64,000 nt of DNA from Helicobacter winghamensis ATCC BAA-430. GTDB taxonomy: Bacteria > Campylobacterota > Campylobacteria > Campylobacterales > Helicobacteraceae. Made by a program: the position numbers and the translations under genes. Below, piece by piece: positions 1-8,294 of the stretch; within the stretch, counting starts at the first letter, position 1; each line of letters starts with the position of its first letter. Under the pieces are notes generated by a model that made no database searches, had not been told where the DNA came from, and was given only the letters and a program-made list of their open reading frames with translations. The stretch is from contig NZ_CP063533.1 of assembly GCF_028751035.1 (NCBI RefSeq), positions 124,001 through 188,000 on the forward strand, given 5' to 3'.

Positions 1-8
1 CGTCCCCT

Positions 9-1745
9 TTAGATGCTGCAATTCATTGCAATGGGATCAAGTTTATATTGACTAATTTCATTGCCTTTTGTGTCCATTAAATGCACTGCACACGCAATGC
101 AAGGATCAAAAGAGTGTATAGTGCGGATAATTTCAAGTGGTTGTGTTAAATCTTGGATTTTTGTTCCAACAAGTGATGCTTCATAAGGTCCCATTTGGTT
201 TTTAGCATCTTTTGGTCCTGCATTCCAAGTGCTAGGAACAACAGCTTGATAGTTTGAGACAACACCATCTTTGATTCTAACCCAGTGGCTTAGTGTTCCG
301 CGTGGCACATTACCGATATAACGCCCTTTGTATTCTTTGTTATTATCAATGCTATAAGGCGCGCAAGTTGTTTGATCTCCTGTTTTTAGATTTTCCACCA
401 AAGAATTAAAGGCTTCGATTCCATAATCTGCTGAGAGTTTGCACTCAAGCACCCTAGCTGCTGTTCTTCCTAGTGTGCTAAAGAGTGCTTCTAATGGCAA
501 GCCTGTGTCTTCTAGGAATTGTGTTGCGATTTTTGTAATACGTGGATTTTTTGCAGCAAGTCCTACGACAATCGCCGCTAAAGGTCCCACTTCCATTGCT
601 TCGCCATTGTAGCGTGGGGATTTAATCCAGCTGTATTTACCATCAGTGTCTAGAGCTTTTGTGCGGATAGGATTACCATCTGGTCCAATTGTGTCTTTAT
701 CGACAAAGCCTGTATAGTTTGGCTCTGTTTCTCCATCATAAGGGTGCAGTGGCTTGCTGTTGGCATACCAAGAATGTGTTGCTTCTTCTGTGATGAGATT
801 TTCATCTAAGTCTAAGAGTTTTGAAATATCTCCATTTCGGACGATACCTGTGCTATAAAGTGTTTCGCTGTGATTTACTGGAATCTCGGCGTGGCATAGG
901 AAATTACGCACTCCGCAACCTTTAAGCACGCTTGGTTCATTTTTATATACTTCAGCTGCCATTACAACATCGGCATAATATGCACGATTGACAAAATCTG
1001 CAACTTCTTTGTATTTGGTTAACCAATCCCCAAGCCTTGATGGATCTAAAATATCTGCTACACAAGTTACTCCACCAACGGTTAAACTCTGTGGATGTGG
1101 TTGTTTTGCTCCAAAGATTGCCATCATTTTTGCCGCAACTCTCTGCACTTCAAGGGCTTTTAAATAATGTGATAGCACAATTAAATTTTGCTCAGGAGAG
1201 AAACGATAAGTTTTATGCCCCCAATAAGCATTTGCAAATGGTCCTAAGCCTTGCTTCGCACTTGCAAATTTTTTGACTCTCTCTTGCACATTAGTAAGTT
1301 CATCGGTTCCTGCCACAATTGGATTTTTAGAGTATTTAAAGGCAAGTTCGGAAGCTTTTTTTGGATCTGCTTTGAGAGCAGAAGTAATATCACACCAATC
1401 AAGTCCGTGCAAGTGATAAAAATGCACCAAATGGTCATGTAAAACAAGAGAGATATTCATTAAAGAGCGCACCATTTCAGCATTAAATGGGATCTTGATT
1501 CCAAGAGCGTCTTCTACGGCAGTGATTCCAGCCTTATAGTGAGAGTATGTGCAAACTCCGCAAATTCTTTGTACCATAAAGCCCACATCCCTTGGATCAC
1601 GATTTTTAACAATTACTTCTAGCCCGCGCCATAATGTAGAGCTAGAATACGCATCGGTAATTACATTGTTTTCATCAACAATAACTTCAATCCTTAAATG
1701 CCCTTCAATTCTTGTGATAGGATCTACAATGATTCGTTTTGTCAT
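9..1745 (-). CDS. hydB: [NiFe] uptake hydrogenase large subunit
   Basis: This is the catalytic large subunit that oxidises H2 at a Ni-Fe centre and feeds electrons to the membrane quinone pool. It is 578 residues, the usual family length. The N-terminal Ni ligand motif RICGVC lies at 60-65 (C62, C65) and the C-terminal motif DPCIACAVH at about 547-555 (C549, C552). The final 23 residues after H555 match the peptide removed by a maturation endopeptidase. The gene lies 11 bases downstream of the small subunit, so the two are clearly one operon, and a cytochrome b subunit would be expected just outside the window. Identification is secure. Confidence 0.97.
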   Translation of the reverse strand: MTKRIIVDPITRIEGHLRIEVIVDENNVITDAYSSSTLWRGLEVIVKNRDPRDVGFMVQRICGVCTYSHYKAGITAVEDALGIKIPFNAEMVRSLMNISLVLHDHLVHFYHLHGLDWCDITSALKADPKKASELAFKYSKNPIVAGTDELTNVQERVKKFASAKQGLGPFANAYWGHKTYRFSPEQNLIVLSHYLKALEVQRVAAKMMAIFGAKQPHPQSLTVGGVTCVADILDPSRLGDWLTKYKEVADFVNRAYYADVVMAAEVYKNEPSVLKGCGVRNFLCHAEIPVNHSETLYSTGIVRNGDISKLLDLDENLITEEATHSWYANSKPLHPYDGETEPNYTGFVDKDTIGPDGNPIRTKALDTDGKYSWIKSPRYNGEAMEVGPLAAIVVGLAAKNPRITKIATQFLEDTGLPLEALFSTLGRTAARVLECKLSADYGIEAFNSLVENLKTGDQTTCAPYSIDNNKEYKGRYIGNVPRGTLSHWVRIKDGVVSNYQAVVPSTWNAGPKDAKNQMGPYEASLVGTKIQDLTQPLEIIRTIHSFDPCIACAVHLMDTKGNEISQYKLDPIAMNCSI

Positions 1746-1756
1746 AAGCCCTCCTT

Positions 1757-2911
1757 TTATTCTTTATCTTTTTTAATATTACTTAATACTGCGTGTGCTG
1801 CCATACCAATAGCTGCAGCTCCTAGAAGCGTGATTCCAATAGTATCCGCTGTTCTATCTGCCCCACCTAGCATTGGCGTGTCATAAAGCTTGCTTGCAAG
1901 TGGTTCTTCAAATGGACCCATTGTATCCCAGAAGTTTGGTTCGCTACAACCTATGCAACCATGTCCTGCTTGAATAGGCCAGCTTGTGTGTGAGTTAAAG
2001 CGGAGTTTGGAGCAGTTGTTAAATGTATAAGGACCTTTACAGCCTACTTTATACAAGCAATAGCCATTTTTCGCTCCCTCATCGCCAAAAGTTTGCACAA
2101 ATTCCCCTGCATCAAAATGTCCGCGTCTTTCACATAAATCGTGGATTCTAAGCCCATAAGCCCATTTTGGACGATTGTAAGCATCAAGACTTGGTAATGT
2201 TCCAAAGAGAATAAAGTGTAATACATTGCCTACAATGTTTTTTTCGCTTGGCGGACAGCCCGGGACATTAATCACTGGCTTATTTGTTATTGCACTTAGT
2301 GATTTAGAAGCTGTTGGGTTAGGATTTGCTGCTTGGATTCCGCCAAAGCTAGAACAGGTTCCGATGGCAAAAATCGCTGCTGCGTGTTCACTCGCTTCTT
2401 TTGCGCTCTCTAATCCTGTTTTTCCGTGCGCTCCGATTGTTAGATATTGTCCTTCTAATGCAGTTGGAACACCGCCTTCTACCATTAGCACATAGCGCCC
2501 CTTATAGCGTTCAATGGCAGATTCCAAGTTTTCTTCAGCTTGATAGCCCGCTGCTGCCATTAGTGTTTCGTGGTATTCTAAAGAAATGTAATCAAAAATA
2601 AGGCTATCAATCCCAGGTCCATCGCTTCTTAGTAAGCTTTCACTGCAACCTGTACATTCTGCTAAATGTAGCCAAATTACAGGTAGTCTATCAGCAACTT
2701 CTGCTGCCTTTGCTGTTAGTGGTGCAAAGCTTGCTGGCAATGATAGCATTGCAGTCATTGCTCCTGCCCACTTCATAAAATCTCTTCTTGAAACCCCTTT
2801 TTCTTTGAGCATTTTTTTAATGCTATTACCTTTTTTAAGTGCTGGAAACTTCGCAAGTTTTGCTAGTCTTTCCTCGGCTTGCTTAAGTAAAAGATTGTCT
2901 TTTTCTATCAT
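1757..2911 (-). CDS. hydA: [NiFe] uptake hydrogenase small subunit, Tat-exported
   Basis: This subunit carries the Fe-S clusters that relay electrons from the Ni-Fe site. The 384-residue protein begins with a long Tat signal whose twin-arginine motif SRRDFMKWAG sits at 41-50. The first cluster-binding motif CTGCSE follows, and cysteines near the C-terminus (GCIGCSEP) fit the medial and distal clusters. A hydrophobic segment in the last 35 residues should anchor the complex, active site outward, in the inner membrane. It is the first gene of hydAB. A candidate -10 element lies about 70 bases upstream. Confidence 0.97.
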   Translation of the reverse strand: MIEKDNLLLKQAEERLAKLAKFPALKKGNSIKKMLKEKGVSRRDFMKWAGAMTAMLSLPASFAPLTAKAAEVADRLPVIWLHLAECTGCSESLLRSDGPGIDSLIFDYISLEYHETLMAAAGYQAEENLESAIERYKGRYVLMVEGGVPTALEGQYLTIGAHGKTGLESAKEASEHAAAIFAIGTCSSFGGIQAANPNPTASKSLSAITNKPVINVPGCPPSEKNIVGNVLHFILFGTLPSLDAYNRPKWAYGLRIHDLCERRGHFDAGEFVQTFGDEGAKNGYCLYKVGCKGPYTFNNCSKLRFNSHTSWPIQAGHGCIGCSEPNFWDTMGPFEEPLASKLYDTPMLGGADRTADTIGITLLGAAAIGMAAHAVLSNIKKDKE

Positions 2912-2976
2912 CTTAACCTTCCTTCACATTGAGAGTTGAAAAATTGCTTAGAATTTACTCTTTTTTTTCTTAATTT

Positions 2977-2982
2977 ATACTA
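2977..2982 (-). promoter_or_regulatory. candidate -10 element of the hydAB operon
   Basis: Read on the minus strand the site is TAGTAT, preceded by TG as in an extended -10. It sits in a 14-base string TTTTTGTAGTATAA that also occurs at the perR-like promoter. The -35 region is weak. An A8 run lies between this site and the hydA start. Position and motif support a promoter; strength and regulator are unknown. Confidence 0.45.
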
Positions 2983-3016
2983 CAAAAAGTTAATAATTTT
3001 TTAAATTGAGAAAAGT

Positions 3017-3985
3017 TTAAGGCTTTAGTGTGATTTTATGTGTAAGAATGTGGTTTTCTAATGTCTCATCATCAAACACTTTATCATACAATTGTGTTGC
3101 GATTCGCCTTTTATCATTTGTCTGTATATCGCCATTTATCGTGTTAATAAACTCCCTAAAATCCGCATTTTTATTCACTAGCATATCAATAGTTCTAAAA
3201 TCTAAGTTTCTTACCACAGAGGGCAAAAGCACTTGTGATTCCGTAGGCTCTAACTCTAGCTTTATAAGCCCAATGCCAAAGCTACTATGCAGCCGCCTTA
3301 GCTCATCAAACACTTCAGAATCTAGCTCTTCATACACCACTAAATACCCCTCATTTGCAAAGCTAGAGTTACTCACCGCTTGAAAGTAGCTCTCTTTCAA
3401 ATTGCTAAAATCAAGTGAAACTTTTAGCTCAAAGGAGTAAATCTTAAAATCACGGCGGTTTAGATTCTGACTTAGCTCTAGCGTTTCTCTCTCACTATAA
3501 TCATTAAATGGGAAATGCACACCCACAATATCAGGGTAGTTCCACTTATCCTGCCCACCTTGAGATTTTTTACTCTTTTCGTGCTTAATCGTCTTTGCAT
3601 ACACATCAAAATAATCTTTTGCAAACCGCACAAACAATGGGTGCAAATCCCGCTCGTGAAAGCCCCTGCCTTTTTGCTTTTCATAGTTTGTCTTGCTTGT
3701 CTGTATTATAGATTCTAATCCCTTTTGCAGTTCATTCTCTCTCGCCCTTAACCAAAAGGTTGTAGGCTTACTTGAAGCTTTCATAAATATAGAATCTTGT
3801 CTATCGCGTATATCTACATAAAGTTGTGCTGACATTGTCATTTCCGGCGTTTTACCAATACTTGCTAGATTTTTATCTAAGCCTTTTTCTACTGCTCTAT
3901 CCCAAATTTGCGTAGCTTTAAGCGGAGCAGTCGCACTCTCTAGCACAGCCCTTGCCACTTCCAAGTATGTCATTTTCTTTTGCAT
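3017..3985 (-). CDS. HrgA-like protein with N-terminal HARE-HTH domain
   Basis: This 322-residue protein opens with a roughly 75-residue winged-helix region (YLEVARAVLESATAPLKATQIWD pattern, LK.T.IW...) typical of the HARE-HTH domain found in restriction and chromatin proteins. The rest resembles the uncharacterised HrgA/COG2958 group. In H. pylori hrgA is known as a gene that replaces the GATC restriction endonuclease next to its methyltransferase. Here it lies on the same strand as a GATC-type endonuclease and methyltransferase, about 1.2 kb downstream of them with an unrelated gene on the other strand between. The molecular function is not known. The family call rests on recall of the sequence pattern, so it is moderate. 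The C-terminal half has no motif I recognise. Confidence 0.6.
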   Translation of the reverse strand: MQKKMTYLEVARAVLESATAPLKATQIWDRAVEKGLDKNLASIGKTPEMTMSAQLYVDIRDRQDSIFMKASSKPTTFWLRARENELQKGLESIIQTSKTNYEKQKGRGFHERDLHPLFVRFAKDYFDVYAKTIKHEKSKKSQGGQDKWNYPDIVGVHFPFNDYSERETLELSQNLNRRDFKIYSFELKVSLDFSNLKESYFQAVSNSSFANEGYLVVYEELDSEVFDELRRLHSSFGIGLIKLELEPTESQVLLPSVVRNLDFRTIDMLVNKNADFREFINTINGDIQTNDKRRIATQLYDKVFDDETLENHILTHKITLKP

Positions 3986-4114
3986 TGTTATCCTTAAATA
4001 AGCATTGTTAAGAATAGTTACATTATAGCATTTTGAAAATTTATTTTTATATTTACCCTTCGTTATTTAAATAGGGACGATGATATTGGCGTAATTTATC
4101 ACAAGGAGTTGGTT

Positions 4115-5146
4115 ATGACAGAGTTTGACCCAATTGATGAAAAAGTCGTTTTTGAAAAGCTTAGTAATCTTATCAATGGTATGGATTGCTCTAAGCAGAG
4201 TTTAGAGCAGCATAAAGAGCAACAAGGCGTGATTTATGCTAAAGATAGGCAGAGTATCCAATCTTCTAGCACGGATAAAAGGATTTGCTTTGCAGATAGA
4301 ATCCTAAATGGTGGAATCTTACAAAACGATGGGAGCTATATGAGTGATGATAAGCAGTTTGTATATAGCCTTGATGTTAGCGGGGCTGGGCTTTTGCGTA
4401 TCACTTCTGTGTGTAAAAAGACAAGCTTTACCCTAGTAAATTTCTCGCAAAAAAATGGCGATTTTGGAATCTATTTGCGTGAAAAGCCTTATAAGGAAAT
4501 GGGCTTTGTGTATTGCAACACTTTTAATGTGCATCCTTATATTAAGGCATTTAAGGAAATCGCCCCCTATATTGCAAAGCGAATTTATAAGCCTGATTTC
4601 TTCACAAAGGCAGTGGTGAATGACTATAAAAGTATGCTTGCAAACCTACTTGGACCATTTTATGAGCCAAAATCATTTGACAAAGCGGTGCAAGAGATTA
4701 GCCTAAATCCCCAATATCTTTATCTTCTTAATGTCGCTATGATTGAGAGTATGAAGTATTTCACTAAGGATAATGGGCTAGTAAAAGAGCTATATATCTT
4801 TGCGAGTAACCCAACACCTCCAGATAGCTTCCGCGCGCAAACACTTCTTAGCACGATGAAAAGTCTCAATCGCAACATCACGCAAGGAAAGCCAGAACTT
4901 GCTATCAATCAAGTGGTGTTTCATAGCTTTGCCTTGGGCGAAGAGGTGGGGTTTTTACAGGAATTAAGCAGGGATAGCGGTGGGAAATACTATAAAGTGG
5001 ATTCTACTTTAGCGTTTAAAAGGGCGTTATTAAGCCACCTTGATAATGGCAGAATGCCAGAGCCAAAAGAGCTAGGCGATGATGCGAGTATAGTGCCTAG
5101 CAAGCCAGAAAAAATCCACGATGATAATCCACCAAAAGATGTGTGA
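4115..5146 (+). CDS. protein of unknown function, weakly von Willebrand A-like C-terminus
   Basis: I do not recognise this 343-residue protein. ATG 4115 is chosen over the TTG at 4109 because AAGGAG at 4103-4108 sits six bases before it. There is no signal peptide or membrane segment. The stretch near residues 225-300 (LYIFASNP, then FHSFALGEEVGFLQEL and DSGGKYYKV) has the strand-helix rhythm and closing motif often seen at the end of VWA domains. The N-terminal DxSxS metal site is not visible, so that assignment stays weak. The last 40 residues are polar and probably disordered. It is embedded in the restriction island on the opposite strand and converges on the methyltransferase gene. Confidence 0.75.
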   Translation: MTEFDPIDEKVVFEKLSNLINGMDCSKQSLEQHKEQQGVIYAKDRQSIQSSSTDKRICFADRILNGGILQNDGSYMSDDKQFVYSLDVSGAGLLRITSVCKKTSFTLVNFSQKNGDFGIYLREKPYKEMGFVYCNTFNVHPYIKAFKEIAPYIAKRIYKPDFFTKAVVNDYKSMLANLLGPFYEPKSFDKAVQEISLNPQYLYLLNVAMIESMKYFTKDNGLVKELYIFASNPTPPDSFRAQTLLSTMKSLNRNITQGKPELAINQVVFHSFALGEEVGFLQELSRDSGGKYYKVDSTLAFKRALLSHLDNGRMPEPKELGDDASIVPSKPEKIHDDNPPKDV

Positions 5147-5153
5147 TGAAATA

Positions 5154-5175
5154 TTAGAATCTAGCTAGATTCTAA
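5154..5175. terminator. perfect 22-base palindrome between convergent genes
   Basis: TTAGAATCTAG at 5154-5164 is followed immediately by its exact reverse complement up to 5175. The stop codon of the leftward methyltransferase gene (5172-5174) lies within it. A stem without loop this long between convergent genes could act as a bidirectional terminator, but there is no good U-tract on either side, so a protein-binding site is also possible. Confidence 0.45.
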
Positions 5176-6026
5176 GTCAAGTTACTTTGTAAAATTGTGT
5201 TTAAGAGCTTTAAATCGTTGATTTTAGATTCTATATCTTTAAATTTAGAATCTAACTCGCTCTTGCGTTTTATGCTTAAATCTATGAAGCTAGATTCTCT
5301 CTCAATGCCTATAAACTGCCTGTGTAAAAGATTTGCGGCAATGCCTGTGGTGCTAGAGCCTGAAAATGGATCGCAAATTATAGAATCTTCATTGCTTGCC
5401 ATTAAAAGCAATCGCACCAAAAGGGCTAAGGGCTTTTGTGTGGGGTGTTTGCCAAAGGTCTTTTCCCAAGGAGCAATAGCTGGGAAGCTCCACACATCAC
5501 GCATTTGCTTATCATTGTTTAGTTTTTTTAGAATCTCATAGTTAAAAATATGCTTATGTTTATGGCTTTTTCTAGCCCAAATGATTTGCTCAGTAGAGTG
5601 CGTGAGGTAGCGACAGCTAAAGTTTGGCGGGGGATTAGTCTTTTGCCAAGTAATGATATTTAAAATCTTAAAATCAAGCTTTTGTAATGCCCTGCCAAGT
5701 GAAAAAATATTATGATAAGTCCCACTTATCATAATGCTGCCTGTGGGCTTTAGGGCTATTTTTGCATTTGCAATCCACTCCGTATTAAACCTATCAATTT
5801 CATCAATATTTTCTCCCCTGTCCCATTCGCCTTTATTCACACTCACAATCTTGCCACTTTGGATACTTAAGCCACCATTTGAGAGAAAATAAGGTGGATC
5901 AGCAAAAATCACATCAAAACTCTCTTTCATCTGTGGCAAAAGGGCATTACAATCGCCTTGATAAAGACTAAATTTAGAATCTAGGCTTGTAAAAGTGGGG
6001 GTTAATGTGTGGGATTTAGCGGTCAT
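5172..6026 (-). CDS. dpnA: DpnA-type DNA adenine N6-methyltransferase (probable GATC)
   Basis: The 284-residue protein has the beta-class order. The catalytic motif DPPY is at 43-46 and the AdoMet motif DPFSGSSTTG at 219-228. Between them are WQKTNPPPNFSCRYLTHSTE and GKHPTQKP, which closely follow DpnA (the second methylase of the DpnII system) and M.HpyAIII. It should methylate adenine in GATC and protect the chromosome from the adjacent nuclease. It overlaps the 3' end of the endonuclease gene by 11 bases, so translation is probably coupled. No DpnM-type alpha-class methylase is present in the window. GATC specificity is inferred from family resemblance. Confidence 0.9.
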   Translation of the reverse strand: MTAKSHTLTPTFTSLDSKFSLYQGDCNALLPQMKESFDVIFADPPYFLSNGGLSIQSGKIVSVNKGEWDRGENIDEIDRFNTEWIANAKIALKPTGSIMISGTYHNIFSLGRALQKLDFKILNIITWQKTNPPPNFSCRYLTHSTEQIIWARKSHKHKHIFNYEILKKLNNDKQMRDVWSFPAIAPWEKTFGKHPTQKPLALLVRLLLMASNEDSIICDPFSGSSTTGIAANLLHRQFIGIERESSFIDLSIKRKSELDSKFKDIESKINDLKLLNTILQSNLT

Positions 6027-6852
6027 TTTGTGCCTTTTTAATAAAATCTTTTACATTGCTAAGATTATACATCTCTACGCTTTTATAGGCTTCTTGCAAT
6101 TTATTTTTGCTGCTGTGCCAACCTTGCCCATCAGTAATCCATACAAAGTTTTTATCAGCAAACCTATCAAATTTTGGGGCTAACTCTTGGTATGCCCTAG
6201 CTGTTTCATTAAGCTTACTACCGCCACTCGCATAGAAATTACACTCAATAAAATAGCTTATATTTTTACCAAAAATTACAAAGTCAAATCGCTTTTTATC
6301 ATCTCCAAAGCTTCCCTGCAAATCGCTAAACTCTGCGATATTCACTTGTTCTTTAAAATGTAATTTAGCCTTTGTAAAAAGATCCCTTAAATAAGATTCC
6401 ATAAAAGCACCACCACGATTTTTTCTTGCATTGCTATCTAACCCCACTTCAATGCCAAAAACAAAGTCATTTAAATCTTTCATCTTACTATTACCAAAGA
6501 TAGAATCTAGCCCACTCTCACAGATAAATTCATAAATCCCCTTAGGGTTTTGCAAATACGCATTGATAGGTGTTTCATTGCTATTAGAATCTAATACAAG
6601 TTCTCTTTCATTGCGAATTGCTAAAATCAAAGGCAAAACATCAAAAGCCTTAGCATACTCATCAAAAAGCAAAGTAATCTTATCTTGCAAACTATCCTTT
6701 GGCACACCTAGCAAAAGATTTAAATGATTAAGGCTAATGCTTAACTTATCTTTATTTGCTAGGCACTTCTGCCAATCTACAAAAAAGCCCAAATCTCTAT
6801 TTGTCGCTCTAAGCGTGCTTAGAAAAGTTTCAAATGCTAATGTGTTTTTCAC
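6016..6852 (-). CDS. dpnB: DpnII/MboI-type restriction endonuclease (probable GATC)
   Basis: The 278 residues follow R.DpnII along their length, including EVGLDSNARKNRGG, KRFDFVIF at about 186-193, IECNFYASGGSKLNETARAY at 202-221 and WITDGQGW at 238-245. D190 and E203 are the likely metal-binding residues. The enzyme should cut unmethylated GATC. It precedes and overlaps the dpnA-like methyltransferase gene. No inactivating lesion is visible, so the restriction system looks intact. Confidence 0.9.
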   Translation of the reverse strand: MKNTLAFETFLSTLRATNRDLGFFVDWQKCLANKDKLSISLNHLNLLLGVPKDSLQDKITLLFDEYAKAFDVLPLILAIRNERELVLDSNSNETPINAYLQNPKGIYEFICESGLDSIFGNSKMKDLNDFVFGIEVGLDSNARKNRGGAFMESYLRDLFTKAKLHFKEQVNIAEFSDLQGSFGDDKKRFDFVIFGKNISYFIECNFYASGGSKLNETARAYQELAPKFDRFADKNFVWITDGQGWHSSKNKLQEAYKSVEMYNLSNVKDFIKKAQNDR

Positions 6853-6886
6853 AATTATTCCTTATGTGTTGTGCGTTTAGATTCAT

Positions 6887-8230
6887 TCACCCAAACACTC
6901 TCTTAAAGATAGAATCCACATTTTTTGTGTAGTAGCTAAACTCAAAGCATTCGCGGATTGCCGCTTCGCCGATAAGCCCCACAAGTTCGCTATCTCCCAA
7001 AAGATATTGCAAATATAAGCTCTCGCCCTTATCATTTACCGCCGCTTTGCCTTCCTGCATAACACCATTTTGTAAGTCTTGCCATACCTTCATCGCATTT
7101 CTTTGCACGATTTTATAGGCATCTTCGCGAGATACACCCTTTTTAGGAAGCTCTAGCAAGATTCGCTGTGAGAATACAAGCCCGCCGGTGAGATTTAAAT
7201 TTTTCATCATATTTTTTGGATACACCACTAGCTTTTCAAGTAGCCCCTTTAAACGCATTAGCATAAAATCCGTGGTGATAAAGCTATCTGGCAAAATAAA
7301 TCGCTCCACGCTACTATGGCTAATATCCCGCTCGTGCCACAACGCGACATTCTCCATTGCCGGCATTGCATAAGAGCGGATCATTCTGCAAAGCCCTGTG
7401 ATGTTTTCGCTTAAAACCGGGTTTCGCTTGTGGGGCATAGCAGAGCTTCCCTTTTGTCCGCTTTCAAAATACTCTTCTGCTTCATAGACTTCTGTGCGTT
7501 GCAGGTGTCGCACTTCCACAGCGATTTTCTCACAGCTACTAGCAAGCAGGGCTAAATCACTCATAAGCCTAGCGTATCTATCCCTTTGGATTACTTGATT
7601 ACTCACAGGCGCAGGTTTTAGCCCTAGCTCTTTGCAAACTAGCGTTTCAAGCTCCATAGGTGTGTGGGCGAGATTGCCCATAGCCCCGCTGAGTTGCCCC
7701 ACAGAGATGACTTCTAAAGTGGATTCTAACGCTTTCAGGTGCCGTCCTAGCTCATCATACCAAATCGCTAAAACTAGCCCAAAGGTGATAGGCTCTCCGT
7801 GAATTCCGTGGCTTCGCCCCACCATTAGCGTATCTTTATGCTCGTAAGCCCTTGTTTTTATCGCTTCTCTCACTTGAGCTATATCATCTAAAATAATCTT
7901 TAAGCTATCTCGCATTTGCAACGCCACTGCCGTGTCAATACAATCGCTAGAGGTTATCCCATAATGCACCCAGCGAGATTCTTCACCTAAAGATTCTGCC
8001 ACAGAAGTGGTAAAGGCGATTAGATCGTGTTTGGTAACCGCTTCTATTTCATCAATCCTAGCAATGTCAAATTTCGCATTTTTACATATCTTTTCACAAT
8101 CGCTATCAGGGATTAGCCCAAGCTTATTCCAGCCTCTAACTAACGCCTTTTCTACCTCAAGCCACGCGGAATACTTTGCATTTGTGTCCCATAATCTTTT
8201 CATCTGCTCTCTTGCGTATCTCTCTACCAT
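6887..8230 (-). CDS. purB: adenylosuccinate lyase
   Basis: This enzyme catalyses two fumarate-releasing steps of purine synthesis (SAICAR to AICAR and adenylosuccinate to AMP). At 447 residues it is family length. The histidines of SHGIHGEP at 140-147 and the fumarase-superfamily signature GSSAMPHKRNP at about 261-271 are present, with the mobile-loop serine. It is transcribed leftwards, divergent from the rluA-like gene across a 64-base gap containing an inverted repeat. Confidence 0.97.
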   Translation of the reverse strand: MVERYAREQMKRLWDTNAKYSAWLEVEKALVRGWNKLGLIPDSDCEKICKNAKFDIARIDEIEAVTKHDLIAFTTSVAESLGEESRWVHYGITSSDCIDTAVALQMRDSLKIILDDIAQVREAIKTRAYEHKDTLMVGRSHGIHGEPITFGLVLAIWYDELGRHLKALESTLEVISVGQLSGAMGNLAHTPMELETLVCKELGLKPAPVSNQVIQRDRYARLMSDLALLASSCEKIAVEVRHLQRTEVYEAEEYFESGQKGSSAMPHKRNPVLSENITGLCRMIRSYAMPAMENVALWHERDISHSSVERFILPDSFITTDFMLMRLKGLLEKLVVYPKNMMKNLNLTGGLVFSQRILLELPKKGVSREDAYKIVQRNAMKVWQDLQNGVMQEGKAAVNDKGESLYLQYLLGDSELVGLIGEAAIRECFEFSYYTKNVDSIFKRVFG

Positions 8231-8250
8231 TTCAAATCCTTCATTTTGTT

Positions 8251-8273
8251 TATGTTAAAATAATACTAACATA
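8251..8273. promoter_or_regulatory. inverted repeat in the purB / pseudouridine synthase divergent gap
   Basis: TATGTTA (8251-8257) and TAACATA (8267-8273) form a 7-base inverted repeat with a nine-base spacer, centred between two divergent starts. The spacer contains an AT-rich -10-like string. It could be an operator or simply overlapping divergent promoters. Confidence 0.4.
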
Positions 8274-8294
8274 ACCCCCCTTAAAAGTTAGAAA

